Assembly: GCA_019973155.2 (NCBI GenBank) | Contig: BPQB01000006.1 | Coordinates: 620,001 to 684,000, forward strand | Source: Phanerochaete sordida | Taxonomy: Eukaryota; Basidiomycota; Agaricomycetes; Polyporales; Phanerochaetaceae | Direction of reading: 5' to 3' | DNA: 64,000 nt | Shown: piece by piece, positions 9,901-19,729 of the stretch | Layout: each line of letters begins with the position of its first letter | How positions within the stretch are numbered: the stretch's first letter is position 1 | Made by a program: the position numbers and the translations under genes | Notes under the pieces: generated by a model | Seen by the model: only the letters and a program-made list of their open reading frames with translations | What the model was told of the DNA's origin: nothing | Databases searched by the model: none

Positions 9901-11706
9901 GGGCGCCGTGGCGTGATAGCCTTGGTGACCTTGGCCTTGTGTGCAGATGGCAGGGGAGGATCTGCTGCGAGCAGTGCGAGTGGCTGTGGATGATCAGCAC
10001 TTCGTCCGATGCATCTCGGGTCGCACGATGATTGTTCCAAAATGAATTTGTATGATCTTGGAAAACTGTGGTCTCTCGGACTGCAAGCGCATGTCAGATT
10101 GCAAATCGCGCCTGTCAGTCCAAGTCGCTGGCCCGACGCTGAGTCTCTAACTACGGCGCAAGGGTTAGCGATGAACATGATTCTTGTGTGGATTTTGACG
10201 TCGAAACCATCTTCAATCCCTCGACATGAGACGATATATTTGTTCCTGGTGCTGTTATTATGCATCATGCTATGCGAAGTCGTTGAGCTGTAGGATACAC
10301 ACGTAGGAGAGGTGTCCGGTGTCCTATGCGGCGGCCGGGGACTTTTGGATTTCCGCAGCCAGATCGCATTGTCTGATGGGGTCCCCGGTGATGCCATCAC
10401 CGTGCGGATCGCTTGCCGGCTCCTTGGGCCAGTGGCCTTCGGGCTGTCCTCTCCCTCCCTCATACCACTCCGTCCTCATCGTATGCCCTCTCGCCTCGAC
10501 CCTCCGATTGTGGGATTGTGCGAACGCCCTCGGTGTCGCACAGAAGTTTGTAAGATGACGCCGGGGGCTGTGAGGGTGTCAGGAGAGGTGAGTGCAGGTT
10601 TCCGGCGTTCTCGCATTCTGCTTCGCGCGCCCCGCCACACGACTCGCTCCTGGCCACCGTACCTATACCCGCCGCACGAAGAACAAGCTCCCATTAACCC
10701 TACGCCACCCTCCCAATCCCGCTGGGGCCCCTCCGACATGCTCAATAACTGCCATGCAGAGACTCGGAGAGCCTGGGGCCACTCCGGCTCGGCGTTCGCG
10801 GCGCGCGCGCCATTGGACGCGCGAGCTCGCCGACATCCGGCGCTGTCCATGTGCCGAATCGCGATGGCTCTCCCGCACGGCCCACGGTGAACCTCGTCAC
10901 TTTATGTGGCTATATAGATACCTCTGCCCCGATGTAACTGTACACAGACTAGTCAATATAATCTTGTTTTTATCGCCCAAACACACTATCTAAGTGAATA
11001 ACACATCTTGAGGCACTCGGATTTTCCAGCTGCAAGCCCAAGTGGCCCAGCAGCTTACACTTGTGCTCGGGACTTGATAAGATTTGCTCTATGCTGTCCG
11101 GAGTCCCTGCCTTGCCATCACGGCGCTTCGGCCAGATCGCCAAATCGGCATTCGATCTGGTTGCGGAATCCAGCCAACTGCGGCCGGGTAGTGCGCGTCT
11201 AACGCCACCAGGGTTTGATGGCGCATCAGGCGGGGGCGAGGCGGGGACAGCGCCTCGTCCTCGTGTCGGCATCTTTCTGCCACGGGCCATGACGACAGGC
11301 GCGGACATGCACGCGGCCGATGCGATCCCAACGCCTGACACCGAGCACGTAACACCCAGGCACACATGACAGCAAGCTCGCTCCTGCACAGCCGCCCAGG
11401 CCGGACGGGTTTGAAGCCAGGCCTACGACACCCACGCTCCCCGCGACGGCGGGCGAAGCGTCTCGGGCGGCCTTCTGTCGAGCTCGCGTCTCTCGAGGCC
11501 GGCAGATGCGACGCGACGCTTGCGCGACGTCAGGCGGATTGGAAGGTGGTGCCGGGTGCGGCTGCAAACAAAGTTGGCCATGGGTATGCATCCGCCTTCT
11601 CGACATGTCGTCTTTATTGGCCCCGGCGCAGGCCTCGTCCCTTCCCTGCATCCGCCGCCCTCCTCCTCCTCACCCCCACCGCCCGCACCCCGCCCCGCCG
11701 CGCACC
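9901..11706. other. long intergenic region, no supported gene
   Basis: About 1.8 kb between the transporter and the RGS gene. Several open frames of 80-215 codons exist on both strands but overlap each other, change frame without splice signals and show no domain. A TATA-like CTATATAGATA at about 10912 on the plus strand has no coding sequence after it. The part just before 11707 is probably the RGS gene promoter. A non-coding RNA cannot be excluded. Confidence 0.45.
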
Positions 11707-13424
11707 ATGCGCCTCACCTTCCGGCGCCCGCGCATCCGCCTCTCCGCCCCGCTCTCGACGCTCTCCCTCGACGACGTCCTCTCGGGCGACACCTGCGCCC
11801 CCATCAGCCTCCCCGACTTCGACGCCTACCTCGCCCACCGCGAGCACTCCGCAGAGAACCTCCGCTTCGTCGTCTGGTACCAGTCCTACCGCCGCCGCTT
11901 CTTCGCGCTCCCGCCCGCCCAGCAGCGCCGCAGCCCCGGCCCGCGCGCCTTCAGCTTCGCCCTCCCCTCGCCCGCGCGCACCGCGCAGCACGCCTCGCGC
12001 GTGTCCAGCCGCGCGACGCACGACCTGCCTTCGACGCACGCGAGCACGGCCTCGGCCTCGCCGACGCTCTCGCGCACGCCGTCGGCGCCGCTGCCCGCCC
12101 GTGCGTACGTGCCCGCGCCGCCAGAGCAGCAGCCGCTCCGCGCGGAGTGCACGCTCGTCGCGGCGACGTTCCTCGTGCCCGGCGCGCCGTGCGAGCTCAC
12201 GCTGCCTGCGCTCGTGCTGTCCGCGATCCTGCGCGACCTGGCATGCAACACGCACCCGGACGTGTTCCTGCCCGCGTACGAGCACGCGTACGACGCCCTT
12301 CTCAGCACGTCGCTCCCGCGGTTCCTGGCGAGCGCGGAGGAGAACATGAACTGGGAGAAGAAGCTCTACTGGTGGCTCTACGGCGCCCTCACGAGCGCCG
12401 TCGGCTGGGGCATTGTCATCGGGTGCCTCTTCATCGACTATTGGTCGGACAAGACGGAGGGGCGGAGGCGGGCGTGGCGGCTGCTGGGCGTGCCGTTCTT
12501 GACTCTGGGTGCGATGCAGATGTATGCCGCGTACCGAGGGTGAGTGCCACCATCTCTGCACACGCGCGTCACCTCACCGTCCACAGGTTCTGCACGCAAG
12601 TCTGGGGCCGCGGCAACATGCAGCTGCGCCCGTGGGAGCTCTACGCCCCGCCGTCGCCCCCGCCGAGCCCGTCCCCGCCCACGACGGGCTCCGAAAAGAA
12701 GTCGCGGCGCGTGTCGCTGAGCTCCGTCGGCTCGCTGCGCAAGGGCGCCGAGCTCGTCGAGCTCTTCGAGTGCCCCGCCGTGCCGCCCGCCGTGCGCGAA
12801 GACCAGCGCGAGTACGAGCGCGACAGCCAGCCTGGCTCTGACCCACCGTACCCACCACACCTTGCGCCCGCCTCTGCACCCAACTTCCAACCCGACGTCC
12901 AACCCAACGTCCAACCCGGACACCCCTCTGACTCTGACCACCGCCCGCGCGACCCGGCACACGACCCAGGCCCCGCGATCCTCGAGCTCCAGCGCACGCC
13001 GCCGCGCCCGCCCGCGCTCCCGCCGCTCGTCGCAGACGGGTACCGCGACGCGTGGGACGCGCCGTCGCCGACGCTCGGCCCGCGCTCGCCGCTCTCCCCC
13101 ACCTCGCCCACCTCACCAACATCCCCCAGCGCGCCGTCCCTGCCACACCCGCCACCCTCACCACACTCCCCACGAAAACCATCAATATGGCGGAAGATGC
13201 GGCGCAGCAAGGATGTGGAGGCGGCAGACGCGCCGTACGCGGTGCGCGCGCCAGGCCTCGGCGCGCGCGCACGCGTGTTCGGGCCCGAGCGCGTCGTGCT
13301 CGACCCGCGCATCCGGCGCGCGCACCGCCGCGTGCTGCGCGACATCCTCTCGTTCGGCGCGCTCGCGGGCACGGTGCTTGCCGTCGTCGTGTTGGCGCTG
13401 CCGCATGCGAGGGGGATGCGGTAG
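11707..13424 (+). CDS. RGS-domain membrane protein, Rax1-like
   Basis: Regulator of G-protein signalling protein with membrane segments, resembling yeast Rax1 and fungal relatives. Exons are 11707-12539 and 12587-13424 (556 residues). The RGS fold appears in two halves: residues about 35-65 (DFDAYLAHREHSAENLRFVV) and about 150-215 (LTLPALVLSAILRDLA..., PRFLASAEENMNW). Between them lies a serine/proline/alanine-rich insert of roughly 85 residues. Hydrophobic segments follow at about 219-243 and 258-274, and a third near the C-terminus (about 530-553). The region between is proline/serine-rich, with short SPTSPTSPTSP and NFQPDVQPNVQP repeats. RGS proteins speed GTP hydrolysis by G-alpha; Rax1-type proteins act at the plasma membrane in polarity. 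The RGS call is fairly firm; the Rax1 assignment is inference from domain order. Confidence 0.72.
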
Positions 13425-14977
13425 CGCGCGTGGGGTGGGGGTGCAGTGGGTGGGGGTTTTGTATCAATAGTGTTATGCGTACAGTCTATTAGTTCGGTGG
13501 TGTATATTAGGCGTTTTTTGGTTGCAACATCGCTATGCCTTGCACGAATTTCTGGCTCTGCGTGCGCGGTTGTTGGCCGTGGGAAAGGCCGCCTGGCTGC
13601 AAGTCATACTGTACCTTTGGGAAGGAGCTGCTATGCGACTTACGCCGTTGAGCACACCTTCGTAACAATTTTTTCCCGCTACCAGGTGGGAGCACATTTA
13701 GAGCGGCGACCGCAAATATTGCTGCTAACGCTGAATTTGTTGCGTGAGCGAGATGTCGAGGCTAATATTAGGAATCGGATCTACGAGAGAAGGGCCGCCG
13801 TTGGCGGCACCGCGCTTGCTTGACAAAGCGCCGTTCACACAGTCTAGTACCGCTGTTAACGTTGAAGCCGCGAAGAGACAAAGATTGACCACGGGATTTT
13901 CTCGTTCGAACCGGTATAGCTCAATGTCAACGCATGGGCCCGAGACTACTAATTGTGAAGCGGGGAGTGATGACTTAGGTGGGCATAAAACTTAAGAAGC
14001 AGGGGCGAAAGACCTGTTTCCGCCGCTACCTCGAGCATGCTTTGGAGGCGGGCTGAGCAAGGAGAACGGGTCACACATGTGCCTGAAGCCGCGCTCCTTC
14101 GAAGCCTTGAACCAGGTGGTAGAGTGGGATGGGGCGGGTGAATAACATCAACGGTGAAGACGTCAGCTGGGTGAGTATCTGCTCCGTCGCGCCCTTACTC
14201 TTTCCGATGGTTCAGCGCGAGAAGTGAGCGGCTGCAAGCGCATCTGCTCAAGACACGCGATGGGCGGGATGAGCACTCCTTCGCGAGAAATTAACAGGGA
14301 GAACGAGCGACGTTCCATTTAGTGTATTATTACGCGGTCGAGGGAAGTGCGTGAAGCAGAGGAGAGTCGGGTGGCAGCGCATATGCGGGTGGTAGTTGGA
14401 GACGTGCTGGAGAGGCCGCCATTGGCTGAGGGTAGAGATAAGATAAGGTACGGCCCTCGGTTGCATTCGGATCTCGGAACGAGACGGGTGACAGAAATCT
14501 GGCTTCAATTATCACATCGACAGCATAGCTTGTCAAGCAAGCTAATGTACTCCTATGTATGTTATGGAGTCTGAGTGCTCACGAGTAGTCTCCGTTGCAG
14601 AGTAGCCAGACTCAACCGGCGGGCGAGGCTCGTCTGTCTGAGAGGATCGATATCCCTGGGGCTTTGAGGCGAGCTTACGCTGTAATTTACACTAGCTACT
14701 TACCTTTGCTTACCGTAACTTATCAACTAAACGCCTGAGTAAGAAACTAGCACTTATACCCCTTACATACAGGCTTACGGCCATTATTTATTCATACTTA
14801 CACCAGTAAGTTACACATACACAGGCCGGCATCTTGAACTTCGACCACGGCCAACGGAAAGTGGAAATCGGCTCAGCTCCTTGCAAACTTCGGAGGAGAA
14901 TACAGGGTATACTTCTTGTTGCTATGTGCGTTCTCACGGCAGAGGAAGCTGAAATCAAATATTTGACAGAAGAAAAC
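13425..14977. other. intergenic region RGS gene to F5
   Basis: About 1.55 kb without a supported gene. It is markedly more AT-rich than its flanks. Open frames are short and domainless. The last 300 bases contain a CTTAC-rich patch and the presumed F5 promoter. Confidence 0.45.
14672..14815. repeat. CTTAC-rich, AT-rich patch
   Basis: The pentamer CTTAC recurs at least six times in about 145 bases, in forms such as GCTTACG, GCTTACC, CCTTACATA and ACTTACAC, with a GTAAGTTAC inversion near 14807. The spacing is irregular, so it is not a clean tandem array. It could be the decayed remnant of a repeat or element just upstream of F5. Confidence 0.35.
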
Positions 14978-16219
14978 ATGGATCGCGATGGTCCTCGATT
15001 ACCACCTGAGCTCGTGCACTGCGTACTCCAGGACCTCGACAAGCCTTCCCTAATCGCATGCGCGGCGGTATCGTATGCGTGGGCAGAGCTTGCACGCCCT
15101 TATCTCTTCAAGAGCGTCGTGTGCGTCGTGTACGCTATCCCAGGCTACGACGACCCGCGGTACACCGCCCACGGTGCCGACGACCGCCCGTCGAGCGCAT
15201 TTCCACTCTTTGCGGATTTTTTGGAGTCGCGCATTCAGGTCGCCGCGTCGATACACACGCTCGAGCTGCACACAGGTAGCGACGGGTGGTACCATGGCTT
15301 CGACGCCGTCGTGCGCATCCTGCGCTGTCTGCCCCGTCTGCAATCGCTCACGTTCTCGGGGCGGCCGTTCCACCACGACGCGCCCGTCGAGGACCCGCGC
15401 GCGACGGGCGCCCTGCCCGCCATCGCGCACCTCAAGACACTCAAGATCGAGTCCATCATCTACATGCCCACCTCGGACCTCACCTGCATCCTCGCGCTCT
15501 TCGGCTCGATCGCCGAGCTCGTCTTCGGCGAGTTCGTCGGCCGCTTCGCGCCCACGCAGTCGCCCCTCGCCGCCGCGCTCCCCGCGCCGCACGTCGCCGC
15601 GCTCGACCTCTCCCACATCTCGCTCCCCGGGCCCGTGCTCGTCCCCGGCGTCGAGGCCTGGCGCGTGCGCGCGCTGCGCCTGCCCGAGGCGAGCCGCTAC
15701 CGCGCGCCCGCGCTCGCCGCGTTTCTCGCGCGCGTTGGGCCGACGCTGCAGACGCTGCGCTTCCGCGCCGCGCGCGTCGGGCCCGCGCGCCTCGACACCG
15801 CCTTCGCGGGGCTCTCCGCGCTGCCCGCGCTCACGCACCTCGCGCTCCCGCTCCTCGTCGCGCCAGGGCCGGGCGCGCCGGGGCTCTGTGAGGACGTCTA
15901 TGCGGCCGTGCTCCGCGCGCTCGCGGACCCGCCGCCTGCGCTCGCCGCCGTCGTGCTCGAGCTCGAGCAGGCAGGGGGCCCACCGGCCGTCGGCGTGGGC
16001 CCGCTCGCGCTGCAGCGCCGCCGCACGGCGCTCACCGGGGGTCTGCCTCTGAGAGCGTTCGCGGACGTGCGGCAGCTCGAGGACGTGTGCCTGCGCGTTG
16101 GTGTGCGGCGTGTCGAAGTGCGGGCGGGCGCTGGGTACGTGCTTGATGAGCGCGATAGGGCAGAGCTCGAGCGGGGGCTGTCGAGGTTGCTGGCAAGAGG
16201 CGTGCTGCAAATCGTCTAG
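14978..16219 (+). CDS. F5, F-box protein (413 aa), near-copy of F3
   Basis: Intronless F-box protein, the inverted near-copy of F3. The box is at residues 7-52 (LPPELVHCVLQDLDKPSL, WAELARPYLFKSVVC). The middle is almost identical to F3 in protein and DNA, while the N-terminus, the last 150 residues and the flanks differ more. Tail motif: VEVRAGAGYVL, then LSRLLARGVLQIV. The start is placed at the ATG at 14978 because it aligns with the ATG shared with F3; an in-frame ATG at 14924 would add 18 residues. F5 and F3 lie about 10 kb apart on opposite strands. Third positions are almost entirely G or C, which opens a 390-codon antisense frame that I regard as an artefact. Confidence 0.9.
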   Translation: MDRDGPRLPPELVHCVLQDLDKPSLIACAAVSYAWAELARPYLFKSVVCVVYAIPGYDDPRYTAHGADDRPSSAFPLFADFLESRIQVAASIHTLELHTGSDGWYHGFDAVVRILRCLPRLQSLTFSGRPFHHDAPVEDPRATGALPAIAHLKTLKIESIIYMPTSDLTCILALFGSIAELVFGEFVGRFAPTQSPLAAALPAPHVAALDLSHISLPGPVLVPGVEAWRVRALRLPEASRYRAPALAAFLARVGPTLQTLRFRAARVGPARLDTAFAGLSALPALTHLALPLLVAPGPGAPGLCEDVYAAVLRALADPPPALAAVVLELEQAGGPPAVGVGPLALQRRRTALTGGLPLRAFADVRQLEDVCLRVGVRRVEVRAGAGYVLDERDRAELERGLSRLLARGVLQIV

Positions 16220-16443
16220 CACAAGGGCGAATATACTCCTTTATGCGCGTACAGCGTCCGCTGGTGACTAGCGCCTTGACTTGCCTGATTTACAGTTGCC
16301 TCATCTGCCGATCCCACGCTGTTCTCTCCTCCTGTCTACCACATAGGACGAGTCTTTGGCCTCGGATATCATTTAGGTCGGTTATTCAAGATCATTCTGG
16401 CTACATTTGTAGAGCTCATTGCTCAGTACAGAGTGTCGATGCA

Positions 16444-17754
16444 ATGGGATATCGACGTGAGCTCCGGTTGCCACCTGAGATCATGCATATCGTGTTCAAC
16501 AACGCCGACAAACCCTCTATATCTGCATGCACCCTCGCCTCGCATGCCTTCCTGGACATTTCACGCCCTTGTCTTTTCAAACACGTCGTCTGGTGTTTCC
16601 GTATTCGCCCGTTCCTCAAGATAAGTGACGACCAGGCTTCAGCTTTATCCAAGTTCCAGCTTCTTGCAGAGTTTCTCAAATCACATCCCACCATTGCCCT
16701 ATTAATCCACGAAGTAACACTCGAACTGCAAGGCGGTGAAACCTTCCCCAGTGAGCTGGAAATCTTCATCCGTGTTCTGCAATACCTTCCCCGACTGCAG
16801 ACTCTTACTCTCTTCGGGCTCCCCTGCCACCGATTCGGATCTACCAACGGGCTTCATGACCTGCGGGAAATGGCCACGCGGCTACCTGTGGTACCCAAGC
16901 TCAAGGCTCTCAAAATAGATATGATGGAATGGCAATCCGTCGACATCGCATACATCCTCTGCCTCTTCGGAGCAATCGACCATCTGAGCTTTGGAACGTG
17001 CAACGTCCAGTCGTCCCAAGAGTTGTCTTCATCAGACGTCCCATTCCCACAACTTCGCTCTCTTGAGCTTTGCAACACAGTAGACCCTATCCTACGCTTA
17101 TCACTCTGGTCCCGGCTGCAGGACATGCCCAAGATCAAGCTTCCCTTGCTCCGCACAGAAAGTCTACGTCAGACGCAGGATTTCATCGCGACCCATGGCA
17201 GGTCACTACAACACCTCCAGCTCAGCATCGTCGCCAACACATACCACGGGCCGCGTGTCAAGTTCGACGAGCTCTCGTACTCAGTCGCGCAGGACTCCCT
17301 CGACCTCTCTCCCGCGGACCGACTCGAGACCATCGTGCTTCCGCTGCGGATGTACCACCGGTACCACCGCGACGTCGCCCCCGGCGCGCAGCACCAACGT
17401 CCGGCGCCGCGCCCGCCTCTCGTGCACCAGGAGCTCTACTGCTGCATCGTGGCCACGCTCGCGACGGCGCCGCGCTCCTTGTGCACCGTCGTCATCGAGC
17501 TCTCGGCGTCGATCCTGCCGCGCGGCTGGGAGACCTGGCTGAACACGGGGCCGCCGGGCGCGGACGAGACGGCGGGGCCGCTGCTGCTGGAGCTACAGTA
17601 CATGGAGAGGCTCGAGGACGTCTGCGTGCGCAAGGCGTTCCGCACGGTCGAGATCCGGCCTAGTCCTGGGGAGAGGCTGTCGCAGAGGAAAAGGCGGTGG
17701 CTTGAGGAGGCGTTGCCGACGCTGTTGGAACGAGGGGTGTTGCGAATTCTATAG
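16444..17754 (+). CDS. F6, F-box protein (436 aa)
   Basis: Intronless F-box protein. The box is at residues 8-52: LPPEIMHIVFNNADKPSI, then FLDISRPCLFKHVVW. The middle has CLFGAIDHLSFG and LPRLQTLTLFGLPC, matching blocks in F2, F7 and F11 but at lower similarity, so it is a diverged member of that subgroup. The tail is well kept (VEIRPSPGERLSQRK, LPTLLERGVLRIL). The first half uses mixed third bases, while the last 500 bases are strongly G/C-ending. An out-of-frame ATG six bases upstream of the start could lower initiation at 16444. It lies only 224 bases after F5 and on the same strand as F7. Confidence 0.88.
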   Translation: MGYRRELRLPPEIMHIVFNNADKPSISACTLASHAFLDISRPCLFKHVVWCFRIRPFLKISDDQASALSKFQLLAEFLKSHPTIALLIHEVTLELQGGETFPSELEIFIRVLQYLPRLQTLTLFGLPCHRFGSTNGLHDLREMATRLPVVPKLKALKIDMMEWQSVDIAYILCLFGAIDHLSFGTCNVQSSQELSSSDVPFPQLRSLELCNTVDPILRLSLWSRLQDMPKIKLPLLRTESLRQTQDFIATHGRSLQHLQLSIVANTYHGPRVKFDELSYSVAQDSLDLSPADRLETIVLPLRMYHRYHRDVAPGAQHQRPAPRPPLVHQELYCCIVATLATAPRSLCTVVIELSASILPRGWETWLNTGPPGADETAGPLLLELQYMERLEDVCVRKAFRTVEIRPSPGERLSQRKRRWLEEALPTLLERGVLRIL

Positions 17755-18083
17755 TCCCGCCTCGCGCTGTAGGCAGGCTGGTATTTATTAGGTCGCGTCA
17801 CTGGCAGCCCTCTCGGCCTATTCTGAGGCCAGGATCACTGCTCATATGTTCGCACAAGGGTGGTTGTCGTAATTATCAGAAACAAGAAAGTAGGATCAGC
17901 CTGGTTATCACGGTATGACTGTGGGAAGATCTATTGAAGCTTGAGGCATGGCTGCACCGCGGAAGCGCCAAGCTCCTAGGCTTTCCTCGAACCACCACTC
18001 GGTATGTACGATTCGAGGATTGGGGAGTCCAGTATGTACGGAGATTTATCCGCTCATTGCATTCTTCCGTAGGCAGTCTTACA
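17755..18083. other. intergenic region F6 to F7
   Basis: Holds the 3' region of F6 and the promoter and spliced leader of F7 (the leader is listed separately). No other gene seen. Confidence 0.5.
17949..18072 (+). promoter_or_regulatory. conserved spliced 5' leader of F7
   Basis: The leader runs through GAAGCGCCAAGCTCC and ends in TCGAACCACCACTCG, followed by GTATGTACG. The predicted untranslated intron is 18002-18072, with acceptor CCGTAG before GCAGTCTTACAATGG. The same order of blocks occurs upstream of F2 and F11. Unlike those, the F7 leader contains an ATG (17949) whose frame, after splicing, would run past the main start out of frame, so it could act as an upstream ORF. Confidence 0.62.
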
Positions 18084-19376
18084 ATGGATGCTCGCTGCCA
18101 GCGACTGCCGCCGGAGCTCGTCCACAATGTACTCGAGGATCTCGACAAACCCTCGCTTGCTACGTGCACTCTGGTCTCCCGCGACTTCATGGAGCTAGCT
18201 CGTCCATGTCTGTTCCGAAACATCATCTGGAATTTCTGTCGCTCTCCTGGGCCTCAATCCGACGCATCAGGAGCCCCAGCTCGACTTCAGCAGCACCATC
18301 TCCCAGAACGCTTCCCCCTGTTGGCAGATTTCTTGGAGTCGCAGCCCAAGATTGCGTCGTATGTCCGAAGAGTAAAGCTATGTATGATAGGAGACGAGAG
18401 GTTCTACAGCTTTGTGGTATTCCTTCGAATCCTGCGACGCCTTCCTCGACTACACGCGCTCACCCTTGTCGGCATACCTGACGAAGGGCCGGGATACATT
18501 TTCCCCGACCCACGAGAGACGGTCTCAGTCCCACTACTCCCCAGTTTGCATACTCTCAAATTCACGGATACTTTTATGCGACAGCCTAACGACATCAACT
18601 ACATTCTCTGTCTCTTTGGGTCCATCGAACATTTAATATTCACCGATTACTACGGGTACGATAAGGAAGATGACTCCGTTTCGGACCTCCCCTACCCACG
18701 TCTTGGGCTTCTTGAGCTCAACGACCACTTTGCCATCGCAGACCTAATTCCTTGGATGCAGCCGCAACAAATACACAAATTGAAGATTCCTTTACCGCCC
18801 TCTCCGCCCGGTCTTTACGTGGTACAAGAAGCTATCACGAAGCTGGGCGGGGCGTTGCATCACGTACACTTCACCTTCGCTCCTCGTGGAACGTTCTACG
18901 CGCGGCAGAACGCGCAGGCGCACGCGATGGAACAGGACTTCTTCGACCTTTCGTCCACGACGTCTCTAGAATCCATCGTGCTCCCTCTCTTGATCTGCCG
19001 CACTGCCTCTGGCGAGCCGCAAGTGGCTGCCACAACGCTCATACACCAGGATACGTACAACACCATCATCGCCACGTTAGCAACGGCCGCACGGTCCCTG
19101 CGGAAGATCACCGTCGAGCTCTACGTGGCGTTTTTGGCGGACAGCTGGGAGCGCTCGTCGAGGGCTGGGCGGGAAGAGCTGGTCGTAATCAGGGAGGAAG
19201 CGTCCTTACGAGAGCTGCGGCATTTGGGGGAGCTGGAAGAGGTCTGCTTGCGCATGGCGCTACGCACCCTCGAAGTCCGTGCAGCCCCGGGAAGCCGACT
19301 TTCGGAGCGAGAGAAGGAGGGGTTTAGGGAGGGACTACCGAGACCTTTGGAGCGAGGCGTGTTGCGGTTCTCGTAG
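18084..19376 (+). CDS. F7, F-box protein (430 aa)
   Basis: Coding region without introns. The F-box is at residues 6-50 (LPPELVHNVLEDLDKPSL, then FMELARPCLFRNIIW). Shared subgroup blocks with F2 and F11 are LPERFPLLADFLESQPKIAS, PDPRETV and CLFGSIEHLIF. The tail is LEVRAAPGSRLSEREKE, then LERGVLRFS. The ATG at 18084 begins MDARC as in F11. The leader upstream is conserved with F2 and F11 and appears spliced, so frames reading further upstream are not used as coding sequence. It is expected to act as an SCF receptor; the target is unknown. Confidence 0.9.
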   Translation: MDARCQRLPPELVHNVLEDLDKPSLATCTLVSRDFMELARPCLFRNIIWNFCRSPGPQSDASGAPARLQQHHLPERFPLLADFLESQPKIASYVRRVKLCMIGDERFYSFVVFLRILRRLPRLHALTLVGIPDEGPGYIFPDPRETVSVPLLPSLHTLKFTDTFMRQPNDINYILCLFGSIEHLIFTDYYGYDKEDDSVSDLPYPRLGLLELNDHFAIADLIPWMQPQQIHKLKIPLPPSPPGLYVVQEAITKLGGALHHVHFTFAPRGTFYARQNAQAHAMEQDFFDLSSTTSLESIVLPLLICRTASGEPQVAATTLIHQDTYNTIIATLATAARSLRKITVELYVAFLADSWERSSRAGREELVVIREEASLRELRHLGELEEVCLRMALRTLEVRAAPGSRLSEREKEGFREGLPRPLERGVLRFS

Positions 19377-19729
19377 AGGCTTCTGACCCCACCCGTGCGA
19401 CGTAGCCGAGGAAAGATATTCTATGGCTGGAAATTTCTGAGTATTCACATGAGCGATGAAAAAATGATGCCGGACCATCGAGACTCTCACACTGCACATT
19501 TAGCCACATGCTGGAAAATATTCGAGAGGACCATCCATCTGGACGGGCACGGGCATGGGCGGGATCGACGGAGCCTCCACGTGCTCTGCGACGCCACGAA
19601 GCCAGGACGTGCTAGCCGCCGTGCTGATGAAGCAGGCAAGAATACGACGACCATTATCCCCGGAATTTACGGTAGGTATTTCCTCGCTTCGAAAGTAAAC
19701 GGGGGATAGAAGTAGACTATTTTTCAGAC
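19377..19729. other. intergenic region F7 to F8
   Basis: About 350 bases with the F7 3' region and F8 promoter. No gene, repeat or RNA was recognised. Confidence 0.45.

Noticed and set aside
10312..10890. Gene in the 9.9-11.7 kb gap, downstream of a TATA-like CTATATAGA
   Set aside because: Frames overlap on both strands without domains, and the TATA-like site lies after, not before, the longest frame.
7728..13424. Secondary-metabolite or nutrient gene cluster around the MFS transporter and RGS gene
   Set aside because: No biosynthetic enzyme, oxidase or dedicated regulator lies next to the transporter; its neighbours are F-box genes.
15050..16222. 390-codon open frame antisense to F5, and similar long frames antisense to F3, F9 (21411-22571) and F10 (31493-32197)
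   Set aside because: They have Arg/Ala/Glu-rich composition and no domain, and follow directly from the near-absence of A/T third bases in the F-box genes, which removes stop codons on the other strand.
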